Origin: CAWJMF01 sp963843945
Lineage (GTDB): Bacteria > Vulcanimicrobiota > Vulcanimicrobiia > Vulcanimicrobiales > Vulcanimicrobiaceae
Assembly: GCA_963843945.1 (NCBI GenBank)
Contig: CAWJMF010000002.1
Location: 744,001-808,000, forward strand
Direction: 5' to 3'
DNA length: 64,000 nt
Shown: piece by piece, positions 43,434 through 52,015 of the stretch
Position numbering within the stretch: position 1 is the stretch's first letter
Layout of the letters: every line of letters begins with the position of its first letter
Made by a program: the position numbers and the translations under genes
The notes under the pieces: generated by a model
The model's input: only the letters and a program-made list of their open reading frames with translations
Databases searched by the model: none
What the model was told of the DNA's origin: nothing

Positions 43434-43467
43434 CGAGTGGCGTCAGCGAGCGATTCGCTCGATTGGT

Positions 43468-44376
43468 TTACTGGATCGCTTCGAGTGCGACGAAGGTCAA
43501 CATCCCCGTCGTGCTTGGAGTGCCCGCTCCGAAGCTGAGGACGATGTACGCGGTGGGAGCATAGGCGGTGAACGTTCCCGAGTAACTCGGGAACAACAGC
43601 GCCGGGATCGCCGCGGGCGACGACGGACGGCCATAGGCTTTCGTCGAGGCCGTATAGGTCGTCACGTACGTTCCGCTCGGACCGCCGTACGAGTTCGCGA
43701 TGTAGTACGGCGGTACCGGACTCGGTGCGGTGTCGATGCCGTTTGTCGGGAAGAGACACCGGAACTTTTCGGCGGTCGCTGAGAGGGCGGCCGGCGCGGC
43801 GCAAACCAGCCGGACGTCGTAGCTGGGCGAGCCGCCGACGAGTTCCACGGCAATGGAGGCCGGGACCGGGGTCCCGGTCCACGCCGCCCCGATGATGTCG
43901 ATCTCGTTATAGTTGAAATAGCCGCCGTTTCCGGGGATTCCGAACGTGTAGACGAGGCTCGGAACCTTGCCGCTGTACGTGACGGTTTCGGTCGTGAGGC
44001 CGGCCGACGTATACGTGATCGTGTTCGAGCCAGGCGTAATGATCGGCGGCGGGGTCGGAGCGTCCGGCGAAGCGCTGGGGTCTGGGGTCGGGTAAACGAC
44101 GGTGCCGGGGACCACGACGTCGGTCGCTACGGTCGGCGCGACCGCCTTATAGGGAAGCGTGCCGGCGATGCCGGGCGTCGCACCGCCGTCAACGGCCAGC
44201 GCGGGTTCGGTGCCGGGCGGTGGCGGGCCATTGCCCAGGGTCGATTGGACCGGGCCGCCGCCGGAGCCGTTCGGGCCTCCACCCGTCGGCAGTGACGTCC
44301 CGTTTGACCCACCACAGCCGCTGAGGGTGATCCCGAAGACTCCGATGAGAGCCAGTCGAGCTAAAATCGTGCGCAT
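43468..44376 (-). CDS. Predicted surface lipoprotein, 302 residues
   Basis: GAGGAG precedes ATG 44376. The product has a lipoprotein signal (LALIGVFGITLSGCGGSNG; lipobox LSGC near residue 21), a long Gly/Pro/Ser/Thr-rich linker (including PTGGGPNGSGGGPVQ and PTPDPSASPDAPTPPP), and a beta-rich C-terminal domain (TETVTYSGKVPSLVYTFGIP, AAWTGTPVPASIAVELVGGS, YIVLSFGAGTPS). Two cysteines in the domain (RLVCAAP and FRCLFP) may pair. I do not recognise a family. It forms its own transcription unit with the strong terminator at 43397-43433. The linker suggests it reaches away from the membrane. Confidence 0.7.
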   Translation of the reverse strand: MRTILARLALIGVFGITLSGCGGSNGTSLPTGGGPNGSGGGPVQSTLGNGPPPPGTEPALAVDGGATPGIAGTLPYKAVAPTVATDVVVPGTVVYPTPDPSASPDAPTPPPIITPGSNTITYTSAGLTTETVTYSGKVPSLVYTFGIPGNGGYFNYNEIDIIGAAWTGTPVPASIAVELVGGSPSYDVRLVCAAPAALSATAEKFRCLFPTNGIDTAPSPVPPYYIANSYGGPSGTYVTTYTASTKAYGRPSSPAAIPALLFPSYSGTFTAYAPTAYIVLSFGAGTPSTTGMLTFVALEAIQ

Positions 44377-44507
44377 TGAAGAGAACTCCTCGATACGTTC
44401 CACTCAGTAATCGAGACGCGAGTATGCACACGTCGTCTGAGGCCGACGCCGCATCTCCGGCCCGACGTTGCCCACCGCGCTCCCGCAATCCTCTTGAGCG
44501 AGCGTCC

Positions 44508-45476
44508 CTAGCGGGGCGCCGGATCCGCCGCCGCCGCCGCCAATTCGACGACCAGGCGCGGGTCGTCGGCGCGTCCGGTCACGATCGCTCCGAACCCGCG
44601 TACGGCTCGCTCGAAGCCGAGTCGCGCGCGGCGCGCCCCGAGCCGCCGCGCGACCGGTTTGAGGTCGCGCTCCTTCCAGCGGTCGCCGCCCCGCAGCGTT
44701 CCGCCGCGCGCGAGCTCCCAGACCAGTTTGTAATCGCCTGCCAGCGCCGAGAGCAACGGTATCGCGGCGCCGCGCGGATCGCTCGCGAAGAGTTCTTCGG
44801 CAATCGCGAGGGCCGCAGGCACGTCGCCGGCGAGTGCGGCCTTGGCAAACTGATACGCGCGAACGTTCACGGCCTCGAGCGTTTCCCGCTCGACGTCGGC
44901 GAGTTCGATGCGCTTACCGGTGAGGACCAGCTTCTCGAGATCGGTACGCAAGGCGGCGAGGTCGCCGTCGCCGTTGAGCAGCGCCGCGAGCGCCGCCGGC
45001 GCGGCGCTGCCGCCCAGCTCGGCGAGCGTTTCGAGCAAAAAGCGCGAGCGCGCTTCTTCGGTCGGGGTCGTGTCGATGCGCAGCGCGCTGCGGCCCAGCA
45101 ACTTGGCCAGCGGCTCGGGCCGCTTGCTCGCGGGCGAAACGAGGTCTTCGAGAACGAGCACGTTGCCTTCGGGGACGGTGCCGGCCGCGGCGAGCAGTGC
45201 GCGGCGCGGATCGGCGCGCAGCTCGTGGGCGCCGCGCACGATGACGATGCGCGTCGAGCCGAGGAAGGGCAAGGCCGCGACCGCGGCCTCGACGCGAGCG
45301 AACGAATCGAGCTCGGTTGCGACGAAGCGCTCGAGGTTGAGGTCGCGCTCGGCCGGTGCGAGCGAGCGTTCGACGATCGCGGCGAGGGCCCGCTCGGCCA
45401 GAATCCGCTCGACGCCTTCGATCACGATCACTTTGGGAAGCGCCGGCGCCTTGTCGATAAAGTCGTAAAACTTCAA
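44508..45476 (-). CDS. holA: DNA polymerase III subunit delta
   Basis: The 322-residue product fits the HolA delta subunit of the clamp loader: VIVIEGVERILAERALAAIV in place of a full Walker A, DSFARVEAAVAALPFLGSTR followed by IVIVRGAHEL, NVLVLEDLVSPASKRPEPLA, ALRTDLEKLVLTGKRIELAD and LFASDPRGAAIPLLSALAGD near the collar domain. Delta opens the sliding clamp. It is followed 4 bases upstream on the map by mtnA, whose stop lies close to its start, so both are on one transcript. No anomalies. Confidence 0.85.
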   Translation of the reverse strand: MKFYDFIDKAPALPKVIVIEGVERILAERALAAIVERSLAPAERDLNLERFVATELDSFARVEAAVAALPFLGSTRIVIVRGAHELRADPRRALLAAAGTVPEGNVLVLEDLVSPASKRPEPLAKLLGRSALRIDTTPTEEARSRFLLETLAELGGSAAPAALAALLNGDGDLAALRTDLEKLVLTGKRIELADVERETLEAVNVRAYQFAKAALAGDVPAALAIAEELFASDPRGAAIPLLSALAGDYKLVWELARGGTLRGGDRWKERDLKPVARRLGARRARLGFERAVRGFGAIVTGRADDPRLVVELAAAAADPAPR

Positions 45477-45480
45477 CGCT

Positions 45481-46518
45481 TTAGCTTCCCGCGCTGCGCG
45501 CGAAGAGAAAACGCGGACGCTCCGCCAGATCGGCCAGCGACTCGGCGTAGGGTGGTCGCGCCACGCCGTATTCCGTGACGATGCCCGCGATCAAGTGCCC
45601 CGGCGTCACGTCGAAGGCCGGATTGTAGGCCCCAATCGCCTCGGGCGCCGAACGCGCCGTGCCGAAAGTGCGCACTTCGTCGGGGCTGCGTTCCTCGATG
45701 GCGATGCCCTCGCCGCTTTCGAGTGCGAAGTCGATCGTCGAGCGCGGAGCCGCGACGTAGAAGGGGATGCCGAGATGGGCCGCCGCGATGGCCACGCCGT
45801 ACGTCCCGATCTTATTGGCGGTATCGCCGTTACGCGCAATGCGGTCGGCACCGACGATCGCGCAGGCCACGCCCTTGACGCGCATCGTGGCGGCGGCCGC
45901 GCCGTCGACGATCAGCGTGGCCGGAACGCCCGCAGCCAGCAGCTCGACCGTCGTCAAGCGCGCGCCTTGTAAGAGCGGGCGCGTCTCGTCGACGTACACG
46001 TGGACGCGCTTTCCCGCGCGCTGCGCGGCCACGATGACGCCCAGCGCCGTGCCGTCGCCTCCGGTCGCGAGCGGCCCCGTATTGCAGTGGGTCAAGACGT
46101 TCGCGCCGTCGGGAATCAGTTCGGCTCCGTATTCGCCGATGGCGCGATCGACCGCGCGCTGCTCTTCGTGAATGGCTTTCGCTTGCGCCAGATACTCCGG
46201 CGCGCCGGCGCGGAGCACGCGATCGACGGCCCAGGCCAGGTTGACTGCGGTCGGACGCGCCGCCCTAATGCGCTGCGCGGCCGCGGCGAAGTCCGCGTCC
46301 GACTCCGAGAGTTGGCGCGCGAGCGCGACGCCGTAGGCCCCGAAAATCCCGATGCAGGGCGCGCCGCGCACCGCCAGCGTTGCGATTGCGGCGACGACCT
46401 CGTCGACGCCGCTCGCGCGCGCGCGGACGGTTTCGCCCGGCAGCTTGCGCTGATCGATGTAGCCGATGCCGTCGCCTTCCCACCAGACCGGCTCGAAACG
46501 GCCGCTCGCGCTTTTCAT
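45481..46518 (-). CDS. mtnA: S-methyl-5-thioribose-1-phosphate isomerase
   Basis: The 345-residue protein has the MtnA/eIF2B-like layout: WEGDGIGYIDQRKLPGETV near the start, AIATLAVRGAPCIGIFGAYG, NVLTHCNTGPLATGGDGTAL with the catalytic Cys, VDETRPLLQGARLTTVELL, and VGADRIARNGDTANKIGTY with the catalytic Asp. It isomerises methylthioribose-1-phosphate in methionine salvage. No other salvage gene is present here. It lies between ribH and holA on the same strand with gaps of 16 and 4 bases. Confidence 0.93.
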   Translation of the reverse strand: MKSASGRFEPVWWEGDGIGYIDQRKLPGETVRARASGVDEVVAAIATLAVRGAPCIGIFGAYGVALARQLSESDADFAAAAQRIRAARPTAVNLAWAVDRVLRAGAPEYLAQAKAIHEEQRAVDRAIGEYGAELIPDGANVLTHCNTGPLATGGDGTALGVIVAAQRAGKRVHVYVDETRPLLQGARLTTVELLAAGVPATLIVDGAAAATMRVKGVACAIVGADRIARNGDTANKIGTYGVAIAAAHLGIPFYVAAPRSTIDFALESGEGIAIEERSPDEVRTFGTARSAPEAIGAYNPAFDVTPGHLIAGIVTEYGVARPPYAESLADLAERPRFLFARSAGS

Positions 46519-46534
46519 CGCACCTGGGAGGCCA

Positions 46535-46993
46535 CTAAGCGACCTCGAGCACGAAGAGTGCGGCCAAGGTCGCTTCGTAGCCTTTGTCGCCGCGCTTGGG
46601 ATCGGCGCGCTCCTGCGCCTGCGCGAGCGTGTCGGTCGTCAGCACGCCGAACCCGATCGGAACCCGCGTTGCGAGTTGTACTTCCATCAAGCCGCGCGCG
46701 CATTCGCCGGCCACGAACTCGAAGTGCGGCGTCTCGCCCCGGATGACGACGCCGAGCGCGACGATCGCGTCGTAGTCCGACGTGTCGATCAAGCGCCGCG
46801 CCGCCAGCGGCAGTTCGAAACAGCCCGGCACGCGCGCGAAAACGCGGTCGACGGCGGCGACGCCGCAGGCGTCCAGCGCGCGGCGCGCGCCGTCCTCGAG
46901 CCAATCGGCCAGTTCTTCGTAAAAGCGCGCGCTCACGATCGCGACGCGCTTGCCGGCGCCGCGCGGAAGGGCTGCGCTCCCGGCGCCCTTCAC
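46535..46993 (-). CDS. ribH: 6,7-dimethyl-8-ribityllumazine synthase
   Basis: The 152-residue enzyme condenses the RibA/RibD product with the RibB product. It shows RVAIVSARFYEELADWLEDG, RVPGCFELPLAARRLIDTSD, YDAIVALGVVIRGETPHFEF with the catalytic His, and VPIGFGVLTTDTLAQAQERA. The GTG start at 46993 overlaps the ribBA stop as GTGA, so it is translationally coupled to RibBA and would follow its regulation. Typical length for the family. Confidence 0.92.
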   Translation of the reverse strand: MKGAGSAALPRGAGKRVAIVSARFYEELADWLEDGARRALDACGVAAVDRVFARVPGCFELPLAARRLIDTSDYDAIVALGVVIRGETPHFEFVAGECARGLMEVQLATRVPIGFGVLTTDTLAQAQERADPKRGDKGYEATLAALFVLEVA

Positions 46994-48423
46994 CCCGCGA
47001 CCTCGAAGGGCGCGGCTTCCGCATCGAGCATGTGGCCCATCTTCTCGCGCTTCGTTTCCATATAGCGCGCGTTGAACGCCGTCGGCGGGATGTCGAGCGG
47101 AACCCGGCCGGAGATGGTCAGGCCGTAGCCTTCCAAGCCGACGATCTTTTTTGGATTGTTCGTGATCAAGCGCATCTCTTTGACGCCGAGGTCGACCAGG
47201 ATCTGCGAGCCGATGCCGTAGTCGCGCTTGTCGACGGGGAGCCCCAGCGCGAGGTTCGCCTCGACGGTATCGGCGCCGCGGTCTTGCAGCTCGTAGGCGC
47301 GCAGCTTGTTGGCCAGTCCGATCCCGCGCCCTTCCTGATGCAGATACAGGAAGACGCCGCGGCCCTCGCGCGCGATCAGGTCGAGTGCCGCGTCGCGCTG
47401 CGCGGCGCAGTCGCAGCGCAGCGAATGCAAGGCGTCGCCGGTAAGGCACTCGGAGTGCACGCGCACGAGGATGTCGCGGCCGTCGCCGATGTCGCCCATC
47501 ACCATCGCGACGTGCGCGACGCGGTCGATGCTGGTCTCGTAGGCGACGCCGCGAAACGCGCCGTGGCGCGTTGGAAGCGCGAACTCGGCGATGCGCTGCA
47601 CCAGCTTTTCGGTACGCATGCGAAAGGCGATCAGATCTTTGACCGTGATCAGGCGCAGGCCGTGCTTCTTCGCGAACTGACGGAGTTTGGGAAGCCGCAT
47701 CATCGTGCCGTCGTCGTCCATGATCTCGACGATGACGCCGGCCGGGTAAAGACCGGCCAGGCGCGCGAGGTCGACCGCCGCTTCGGTCTGGCCCGCTCGC
47801 ACGAGCACGCCGCCCTCGCGCGCCCGCAAGGGAAAGGTATGGCCCGGGCGCAGAAAATCGGAGGGCTTCGCCGTGGGATCGAGCAGCGCGACGATCGTTT
47901 CCGCGCGATCGTAAGCCGAGATGCCGGTCGTGGTCCGGTTGCGCGCCTCGACCGAAACGGTAAAGGCCGTCTCGTGCAGGGCGGTGTTTTCCGAAACCAT
48001 CTGCGGAATCTGCAACTCGTCGAGGCGCCGTCCGAGAATCGGAACGCAGATCAGGCCGCCCGCTTCGCGGCGCATGAAGTTGATCGCGTCGGGGGTCACC
48101 ATCTGCGCCGCCATCACGAGGTCGCCCTCGTTCTCGCGATCCTCATCGTCGAGCACGATGACCATCTTGCCGGCGCGAATATCGGCGATCGCGTCGTCGA
48201 TGCAGTCGAAGACTTGCTCTTCGATCGGATGGTCGGCTAGGTGCGCGGCCAGTTCCGGCAGCGCCTTAGAGAGCGCTTGGATGGAGCGGAAGGACGGCGT
48301 GCGCCGGCCCGAGCGCAGGTAGGAGATCGCCCCCTCGGTGAGGCCGGAGCGGCTCGCCAGCTCCGCGGCCGAGAGACCCGTCTGATCCATCGCGCCCCGT
48401 AGGGCATCGGCAAAAGTGCTCAT
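46990..48423 (-). CDS. ribBA: RibBA with N-terminal XRE-type helix-turn-helix domain
   Basis: The 477-residue protein has three parts. Residues 1-60 form an XRE-like HTH (FADALRGAMDQTGLSAAELA, SRSGLTEGAISYLRSGRRTP, SFRSIQALSKAL). Residues about 72-275 are 3,4-dihydroxy-2-butanone-4-phosphate synthase (VLDDEDRENEGDLVMAA, HETAFTVSVEARNRTTTGIS, PGHTFPLRAREGGVLVRAGQ). The rest is GTP cyclohydrolase II (VRVHSECLTGDALHSLRCDC zinc cysteines, FLYLHQEGRGIGLANKLRAY, DKRDYGIGSQILVDLGV, LITNNPKKIVGLEGYGLTI). Both activities look intact. RibBA is normally about 400 residues and lacks an HTH. The fused DNA-binding domain and the inverted repeat over its promoter suggest autoregulation. Start ATG 48423 has GAAGGA upstream; the HTH is thus within the translated region. 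Confidence 0.92.
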   Translation of the reverse strand: MSTFADALRGAMDQTGLSAAELASRSGLTEGAISYLRSGRRTPSFRSIQALSKALPELAAHLADHPIEEQVFDCIDDAIADIRAGKMVIVLDDEDRENEGDLVMAAQMVTPDAINFMRREAGGLICVPILGRRLDELQIPQMVSENTALHETAFTVSVEARNRTTTGISAYDRAETIVALLDPTAKPSDFLRPGHTFPLRAREGGVLVRAGQTEAAVDLARLAGLYPAGVIVEIMDDDGTMMRLPKLRQFAKKHGLRLITVKDLIAFRMRTEKLVQRIAEFALPTRHGAFRGVAYETSIDRVAHVAMVMGDIGDGRDILVRVHSECLTGDALHSLRCDCAAQRDAALDLIAREGRGVFLYLHQEGRGIGLANKLRAYELQDRGADTVEANLALGLPVDKRDYGIGSQILVDLGVKEMRLITNNPKKIVGLEGYGLTISGRVPLDIPPTAFNARYMETKREKMGHMLDAEAAPFEVAG

Positions 48424-48443
48424 GTCCGGTCCTTCGCTTAACG

Positions 48444-48473
48444 ATTGTCAATTTCTAGCAGAAAACTTGACAA
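48444..48473 (-). promoter_or_regulatory. Promoter and inverted-repeat operator of ribBA-ribH
   Basis: On the plus strand TTGTCAA (48445-48451) and TTGACAA (48467-48473) form a perfect 7-bp inverted repeat, with centres 22 bp apart, about two helical turns. An inner dyad TTTCT-AGC-AGAAA (48452-48464) is nearly concentric. On the minus strand TTGTCA (48473-48468) and GACAAT (48449-48444) with an 18-base spacer make a -35/-10 pair. The predicted start site lies about 20 bases before the ribBA ATG, which has GAAGGA at 48435-48430. A protein dimer bound here would cover the promoter. The HTH of RibBA is the obvious candidate, but that is inference. Confidence 0.65.
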
Positions 48474-48515
48474 ACGCTAAGACTCCTTCCGCGCTGGGCG
48501 GAGATGCGCCCCGGA

Positions 48516-49916
48516 TTACTCGAGCGGGGTCAGGCCGCGTTCGGCTCGCGGCAGACGCTCGACCGCGGGCAAGGCGCGTTTGCGGCGATTGAGGAGCTCG
48601 TTGACTTCCGCGGAGGCGTCGATGCGGCCGGCTTCGGCGTACGCGGCTTGATTGGCGTCGATATGGTCGAGACGATAGACGTAGTTCACCATCATCCCGG
48701 CCGAATTCCGGAGTCCGCGCGGCGAGGTGTCGGCGAGCCAATTGATGCGCTCGACGCGGGCTCCATTGCTCAGGTGAAAATGCGCGACCGGATCGAGCGC
48801 GCCGCCTTCGGGCCGCTTCGCTTCAAGCAAGTAGCGCGCGGACAAGCGCACGAGCGGTTCGCGCAAAGCGCTGACGATCTCGGGATCGAAGCGCCAGCGC
48901 TTCTGCGTCAGGATCTCGCGCAGTTGGGTCGTCGCGTGCGCGTCCTCGACGGTCTGCAGCCAGCCGGCGAAGCCCGGAATGGGGGAGAGCGTCGCAAAGG
49001 TGCGCAGGCCCGGCAGCTCGGCGGCAAGCTGTGCGACAACGCGCTTGATGAGCGCGTTGCCCAGACTGATGCCCGCCAGACCCGCTTGGCAGTTGGAGAT
49101 CGAAAAGAAAATCGCGACGCGCGCTTCGTCGCTCTCGACGACGAGCGATGACGGATCGAGCAGTCGCTGCACGCTGGCGGCCAGCTCGTTCAGCAACGCC
49201 ACCTCGACGAAGATCAACGGCTCGTCGGGCATGGCCGGATGGAAGAAGCAAAAGCAGCGCCGGTCGCGATCGAGCCGATCCTTGAGATCGACCCAGCCGC
49301 GGACGTCGTGAACCGCCTCGTATCCGGCTAGCTTTTCGAGCAGCGAGGCGGGCGCGTCCCAGGTCACGCGGCGCAGTTCGAGCAGTCCGACGTCGAACCA
49401 CGTCGCCAACAGCGCTTCCATATCGGCGTCAAGCGCTTCGAGCGGCGCGCTGGGGATCGGCAGCGCGCGCAGTTCTGCCCGCAAGTCGACCACGAATTTG
49501 ACGCCGCCGGGTTGCCGTGCGAGTTCGCGCAAGACGCGCACGCGACCGGGCTCCAAAGTCGCGCGCAAAGTGCGCTCCGCGGCGCCGCGCGCGGCGGCCT
49601 CGGGCGCTTCGTGCACCGCCAAGATCGCCGCGTCGACCGCTTGCGGCACGACGCCGAACTCGGCCAGGATTTCGAAGAACGACGGACGCTCGGCGTCGCC
49701 CAGCAACCGGTAGGCCTCCATCAGTCCGACCGCTCGCGCGTGCGCGGCCAGATCGCCGTGCCGCTCGTCGAGCAGCCGGCGCATCGCGTCGCGCAAGTGT
49801 TCGGCGCGCCGTGAGGAGCGCGGAGTCTGACGATAGAGGGCCTGCGCGCTGCTCGCTACCCCTTGGAGAAAGTGACGCGCGCTGGCGAGGGCCGTCGGGC
49901 GCTTCATACGTTCCAA
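48516..49916 (-). CDS. Malonyl-CoA decarboxylase
   Basis: The 466-residue protein matches malonyl-CoA decarboxylase, which converts malonyl-CoA to acetyl-CoA and CO2. The N-terminal helical domain covers about 170 residues. The GNAT-like catalytic domain has VHDVRGWVDLKDRLDRDRRC, CFFHPAMPDEPLIFVEVALL, AIFFSISNCQAGLAGISLGN, FATLSPIPGFAGWLQT (Ser region) and DPVAHFHLSNGARVERINWL with the catalytic His. Length fits. It lies 6 bases after an alcohol dehydrogenase gene, at the end of an operon with two dehydrogenases, ribE and ribD. In bacteria such genes often occur with malonate use, but no malonyl-CoA synthetase is seen here. Confidence 0.9.
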   Translation of the reverse strand: MERMKRPTALASARHFLQGVASSAQALYRQTPRSSRRAEHLRDAMRRLLDERHGDLAAHARAVGLMEAYRLLGDAERPSFFEILAEFGVVPQAVDAAILAVHEAPEAAARGAAERTLRATLEPGRVRVLRELARQPGGVKFVVDLRAELRALPIPSAPLEALDADMEALLATWFDVGLLELRRVTWDAPASLLEKLAGYEAVHDVRGWVDLKDRLDRDRRCFCFFHPAMPDEPLIFVEVALLNELAASVQRLLDPSSLVVESDEARVAIFFSISNCQAGLAGISLGNALIKRVVAQLAAELPGLRTFATLSPIPGFAGWLQTVEDAHATTQLREILTQKRWRFDPEIVSALREPLVRLSARYLLEAKRPEGGALDPVAHFHLSNGARVERINWLADTSPRGLRNSAGMMVNYVYRLDHIDANQAAYAEAGRIDASAEVNELLNRRKRALPAVERLPRAERGLTPLE

Positions 49917-49922
49917 GAACGG

Positions 49923-50984
49923 TCAGCCTTCGTCGAAGGTTACGATCGCCTTGACGACGTCGGCTCGCTGCATCGCCGCGTAGGCGGCAGCGACGTCAGG
50001 GAAGGGAAAGCCGCTCACGCCGAGCCGTCGCGCCGAGACGACGCCCGCCCGTAAGAGCTGCAGCGCTTCGCTCGTATCGTCCGGGCCGCACGAGTACGAA
50101 GCGACCAAGCGCAGGTCGCGAAAGTACGCCGCGCTTTGATCGAAAACGAAACGTTCGTCCGGTTCGATCGGCGTGAACATGAGGATCGTTCCGTCGGGCG
50201 CCGCAGCTTCGACGGCATGGTTCAGCGCGGCGGGATTGCCCGGTCCGCAAATCACCGCGTCCGCGCCCCGGCCCGCGGTGGCCTCCCGCAGCGCGACCAG
50301 CGCGCCGTCCGGCGAGAACGCATCCTGAGCGCCGAGCGCGCACGCGAGCGCCCGCCGCCCCGGATGAAAGTCTGAAGCGAAGACCCGCGCGCCGCGCGAA
50401 ACCGCGACGGCGACGTGCATGAGTCCCATGACTCCCGCTCCGATCGCGTAGAGCGTGCGCCCGGCGTATCCGCCGGCCGGCTGCGCGCGGCGCAGCGATT
50501 TCACGACGCAGCCCAGCGGTTCGACGAGCGCTCCGTCCGCAAACGAGAGCTCGGGCGGCAGCACGTGAGCGTCGCTCAAGTTGCCCTGCGGTACGCGAAA
50601 GTATTCCGCCATGCCGCCCGGGTCGAGCGCGCTGCCGCGCCAGGTGAGGCAGTGCACGTATTCGCCCCGCGCGCAGAACGCGCAAGCGAAACAGGGTGCA
50701 TGGTGATGCGCGAAGAGCCGGTCGCCGACGGCGAACGGCCGGCCGCCGGCATCGCGCGGTCCGGCCGTGCCGACCGCGACGATCGTACCCGCCGGTTCGT
50801 GGCCGAAGACGAACGGTGCTTTGCGCCGCACGTACCAGGGCATCAAGTCGCCGCTGCAAACCCCGCTGGCCGCCACTCGCACGAGTACGTCGCCGGCCGC
50901 GAGCTGCGGCACCGGCCGCTCCTCGATGCGGATGTCGTCGACGTCGTACATGACCGCGGCGCGCATGCGGCTCGGTACGCTCAC
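49923..50984 (-). CDS. Zinc-dependent alcohol dehydrogenase (MDR family)
   Basis: The 353-residue protein begins at GTG 50984, overlapping the stop of the next dehydrogenase as GTGA. It shows DVLVRVAASGVCSGDLMPWY with the catalytic zinc Cys, FGHEPAGTIVAVG, the structural-zinc cysteines in CFACAFCARGEYVHC, and the NAD-binding YAIGAGVMGLMHVAVA. This is the threonine/sorbitol dehydrogenase-like branch. It oxidises a secondary alcohol or sugar with NAD(P). Paired with a second MDR enzyme and malonyl-CoA decarboxylase in one operon. Substrate unknown. Confidence 0.88.
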   Translation of the reverse strand: MSVPSRMRAAVMYDVDDIRIEERPVPQLAAGDVLVRVAASGVCSGDLMPWYVRRKAPFVFGHEPAGTIVAVGTAGPRDAGGRPFAVGDRLFAHHHAPCFACAFCARGEYVHCLTWRGSALDPGGMAEYFRVPQGNLSDAHVLPPELSFADGALVEPLGCVVKSLRRAQPAGGYAGRTLYAIGAGVMGLMHVAVAVSRGARVFASDFHPGRRALACALGAQDAFSPDGALVALREATAGRGADAVICGPGNPAALNHAVEAAAPDGTILMFTPIEPDERFVFDQSAAYFRDLRLVASYSCGPDDTSEALQLLRAGVVSARRLGVSGFPFPDVAAAYAAMQRADVVKAIVTFDEG

Positions 50985-52009
50985 GGAACGATCGCGTATT
51001 TCAGGCCGTGGCCGGTATCGAGCGACGCGAAGGCGTCGGCAACGGAGGCGAGCGCGAACCGCTCGCTGATGAGCGGCTCGACGTCGAGCTTCCCGTCCGC
51101 CAAAAGCTCGAACGCTTCGCGCACGGCGCGCGGCGTAAAGTGAAACGGACTGATCAGCCGTACCTCGTCGTAGTGCAGGCGCGCCGCCTCGAACGAGACG
51201 CGCGTCCCGCCCGGCAAGCCGCCGAAGAGCGAAACGGTGCCGCCGCGCCGCACCAAGTCCGGCGCGCCCTCCCAGACGGCTTGCGACCCGGTGCTCTCCA
51301 CGACGGCGTCGAGACCCCGGCCCCCGGTGAGGGCGGCGATTTCGCGCCCCACCTCGCCGGCGCGCGCGTCGAGCGTGCGCGCAATGCCGAGCGATCGAGC
51401 CAGCGCGAGGCGCTCGGGGCGCCGTCCGATGAGCACCGGCTCGGCGATCCCGAACGCTCGCGCGACGAGCGCGTGCAAGATGCCGAAGCCGCCGTCGCCG
51501 ACGATGCCGAGGAGCGTCTCCGAATCCACGTTCAACTTGCGCAGCGAGTGCACGACGCACGCCAGCGGCTCGAGAAACGCTCCCGCTTCGTAGCTGAGAG
51601 CCGGCGGCTTGTGGAACGCGTTACGCTCCAGGATGTGCCGCGGTATCGCGACGTACTCCGCGTAGGCGCCCAAGATCTTCGTCGCCATCACGTTTTCGCA
51701 CAGCTCTTCTTCCGCATGCAGGCACCAATAGCACGCGCCGCACGGTGCGGAGTGCACGCTGAGGATCGGGTCGCCGGGTGCGAAGGCGCTGACGCCGGCG
51801 CCGATCGCCGCCACGTCGCCCGAAAATTCGTGACCGAAGCGCGTCGGGAGCGGCATTTGCGGATGGCCGCGCCGGAACGCTTTGAGATCGGTGCCGTCGG
51901 TCAGCGCGACGCGCACGCGTACGACCGCGCCGCCGGTTTCGGGCACGGGAATGCGCTCCTCGCGCAACTCGACGTGCCCGGGAGCGACGAGATAGGCCGC
52001 ACGCATCAC
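50981..52009 (-). CDS. Zinc-dependent alcohol dehydrogenase (MDR family)
   Basis: The 342-residue protein shows AVVRVRVALTDGTDLKAFRR (no catalytic Cys in the usual place; TDGTD instead of xxCGTD), FGHEFSGDVAAIGAG, CGACYWCLHAEEELCEN with the structural zinc cysteines, and LGIVGDGGFGILHALVARAF for NAD binding. The missing catalytic-zinc cysteine may mean altered chemistry. It lies 6 bases after ribE and overlaps the next dehydrogenase, so it belongs to the ribD-ribE transcript. Confidence 0.85.
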   Translation of the reverse strand: MMRAAYLVAPGHVELREERIPVPETGGAVVRVRVALTDGTDLKAFRRGHPQMPLPTRFGHEFSGDVAAIGAGVSAFAPGDPILSVHSAPCGACYWCLHAEEELCENVMATKILGAYAEYVAIPRHILERNAFHKPPALSYEAGAFLEPLACVVHSLRKLNVDSETLLGIVGDGGFGILHALVARAFGIAEPVLIGRRPERLALARSLGIARTLDARAGEVGREIAALTGGRGLDAVVESTGSQAVWEGAPDLVRRGGTVSLFGGLPGGTRVSFEAARLHYDEVRLISPFHFTPRAVREAFELLADGKLDVEPLISERFALASVADAFASLDTGHGLKYAIVP

Positions 52010-52015
52010 GCGTGC

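Noticed and set aside
48424..48515. FMN riboswitch upstream of ribBA.
   Set aside because: The predicted leader is only about 14 bases and no RFN-like conserved segments are present.
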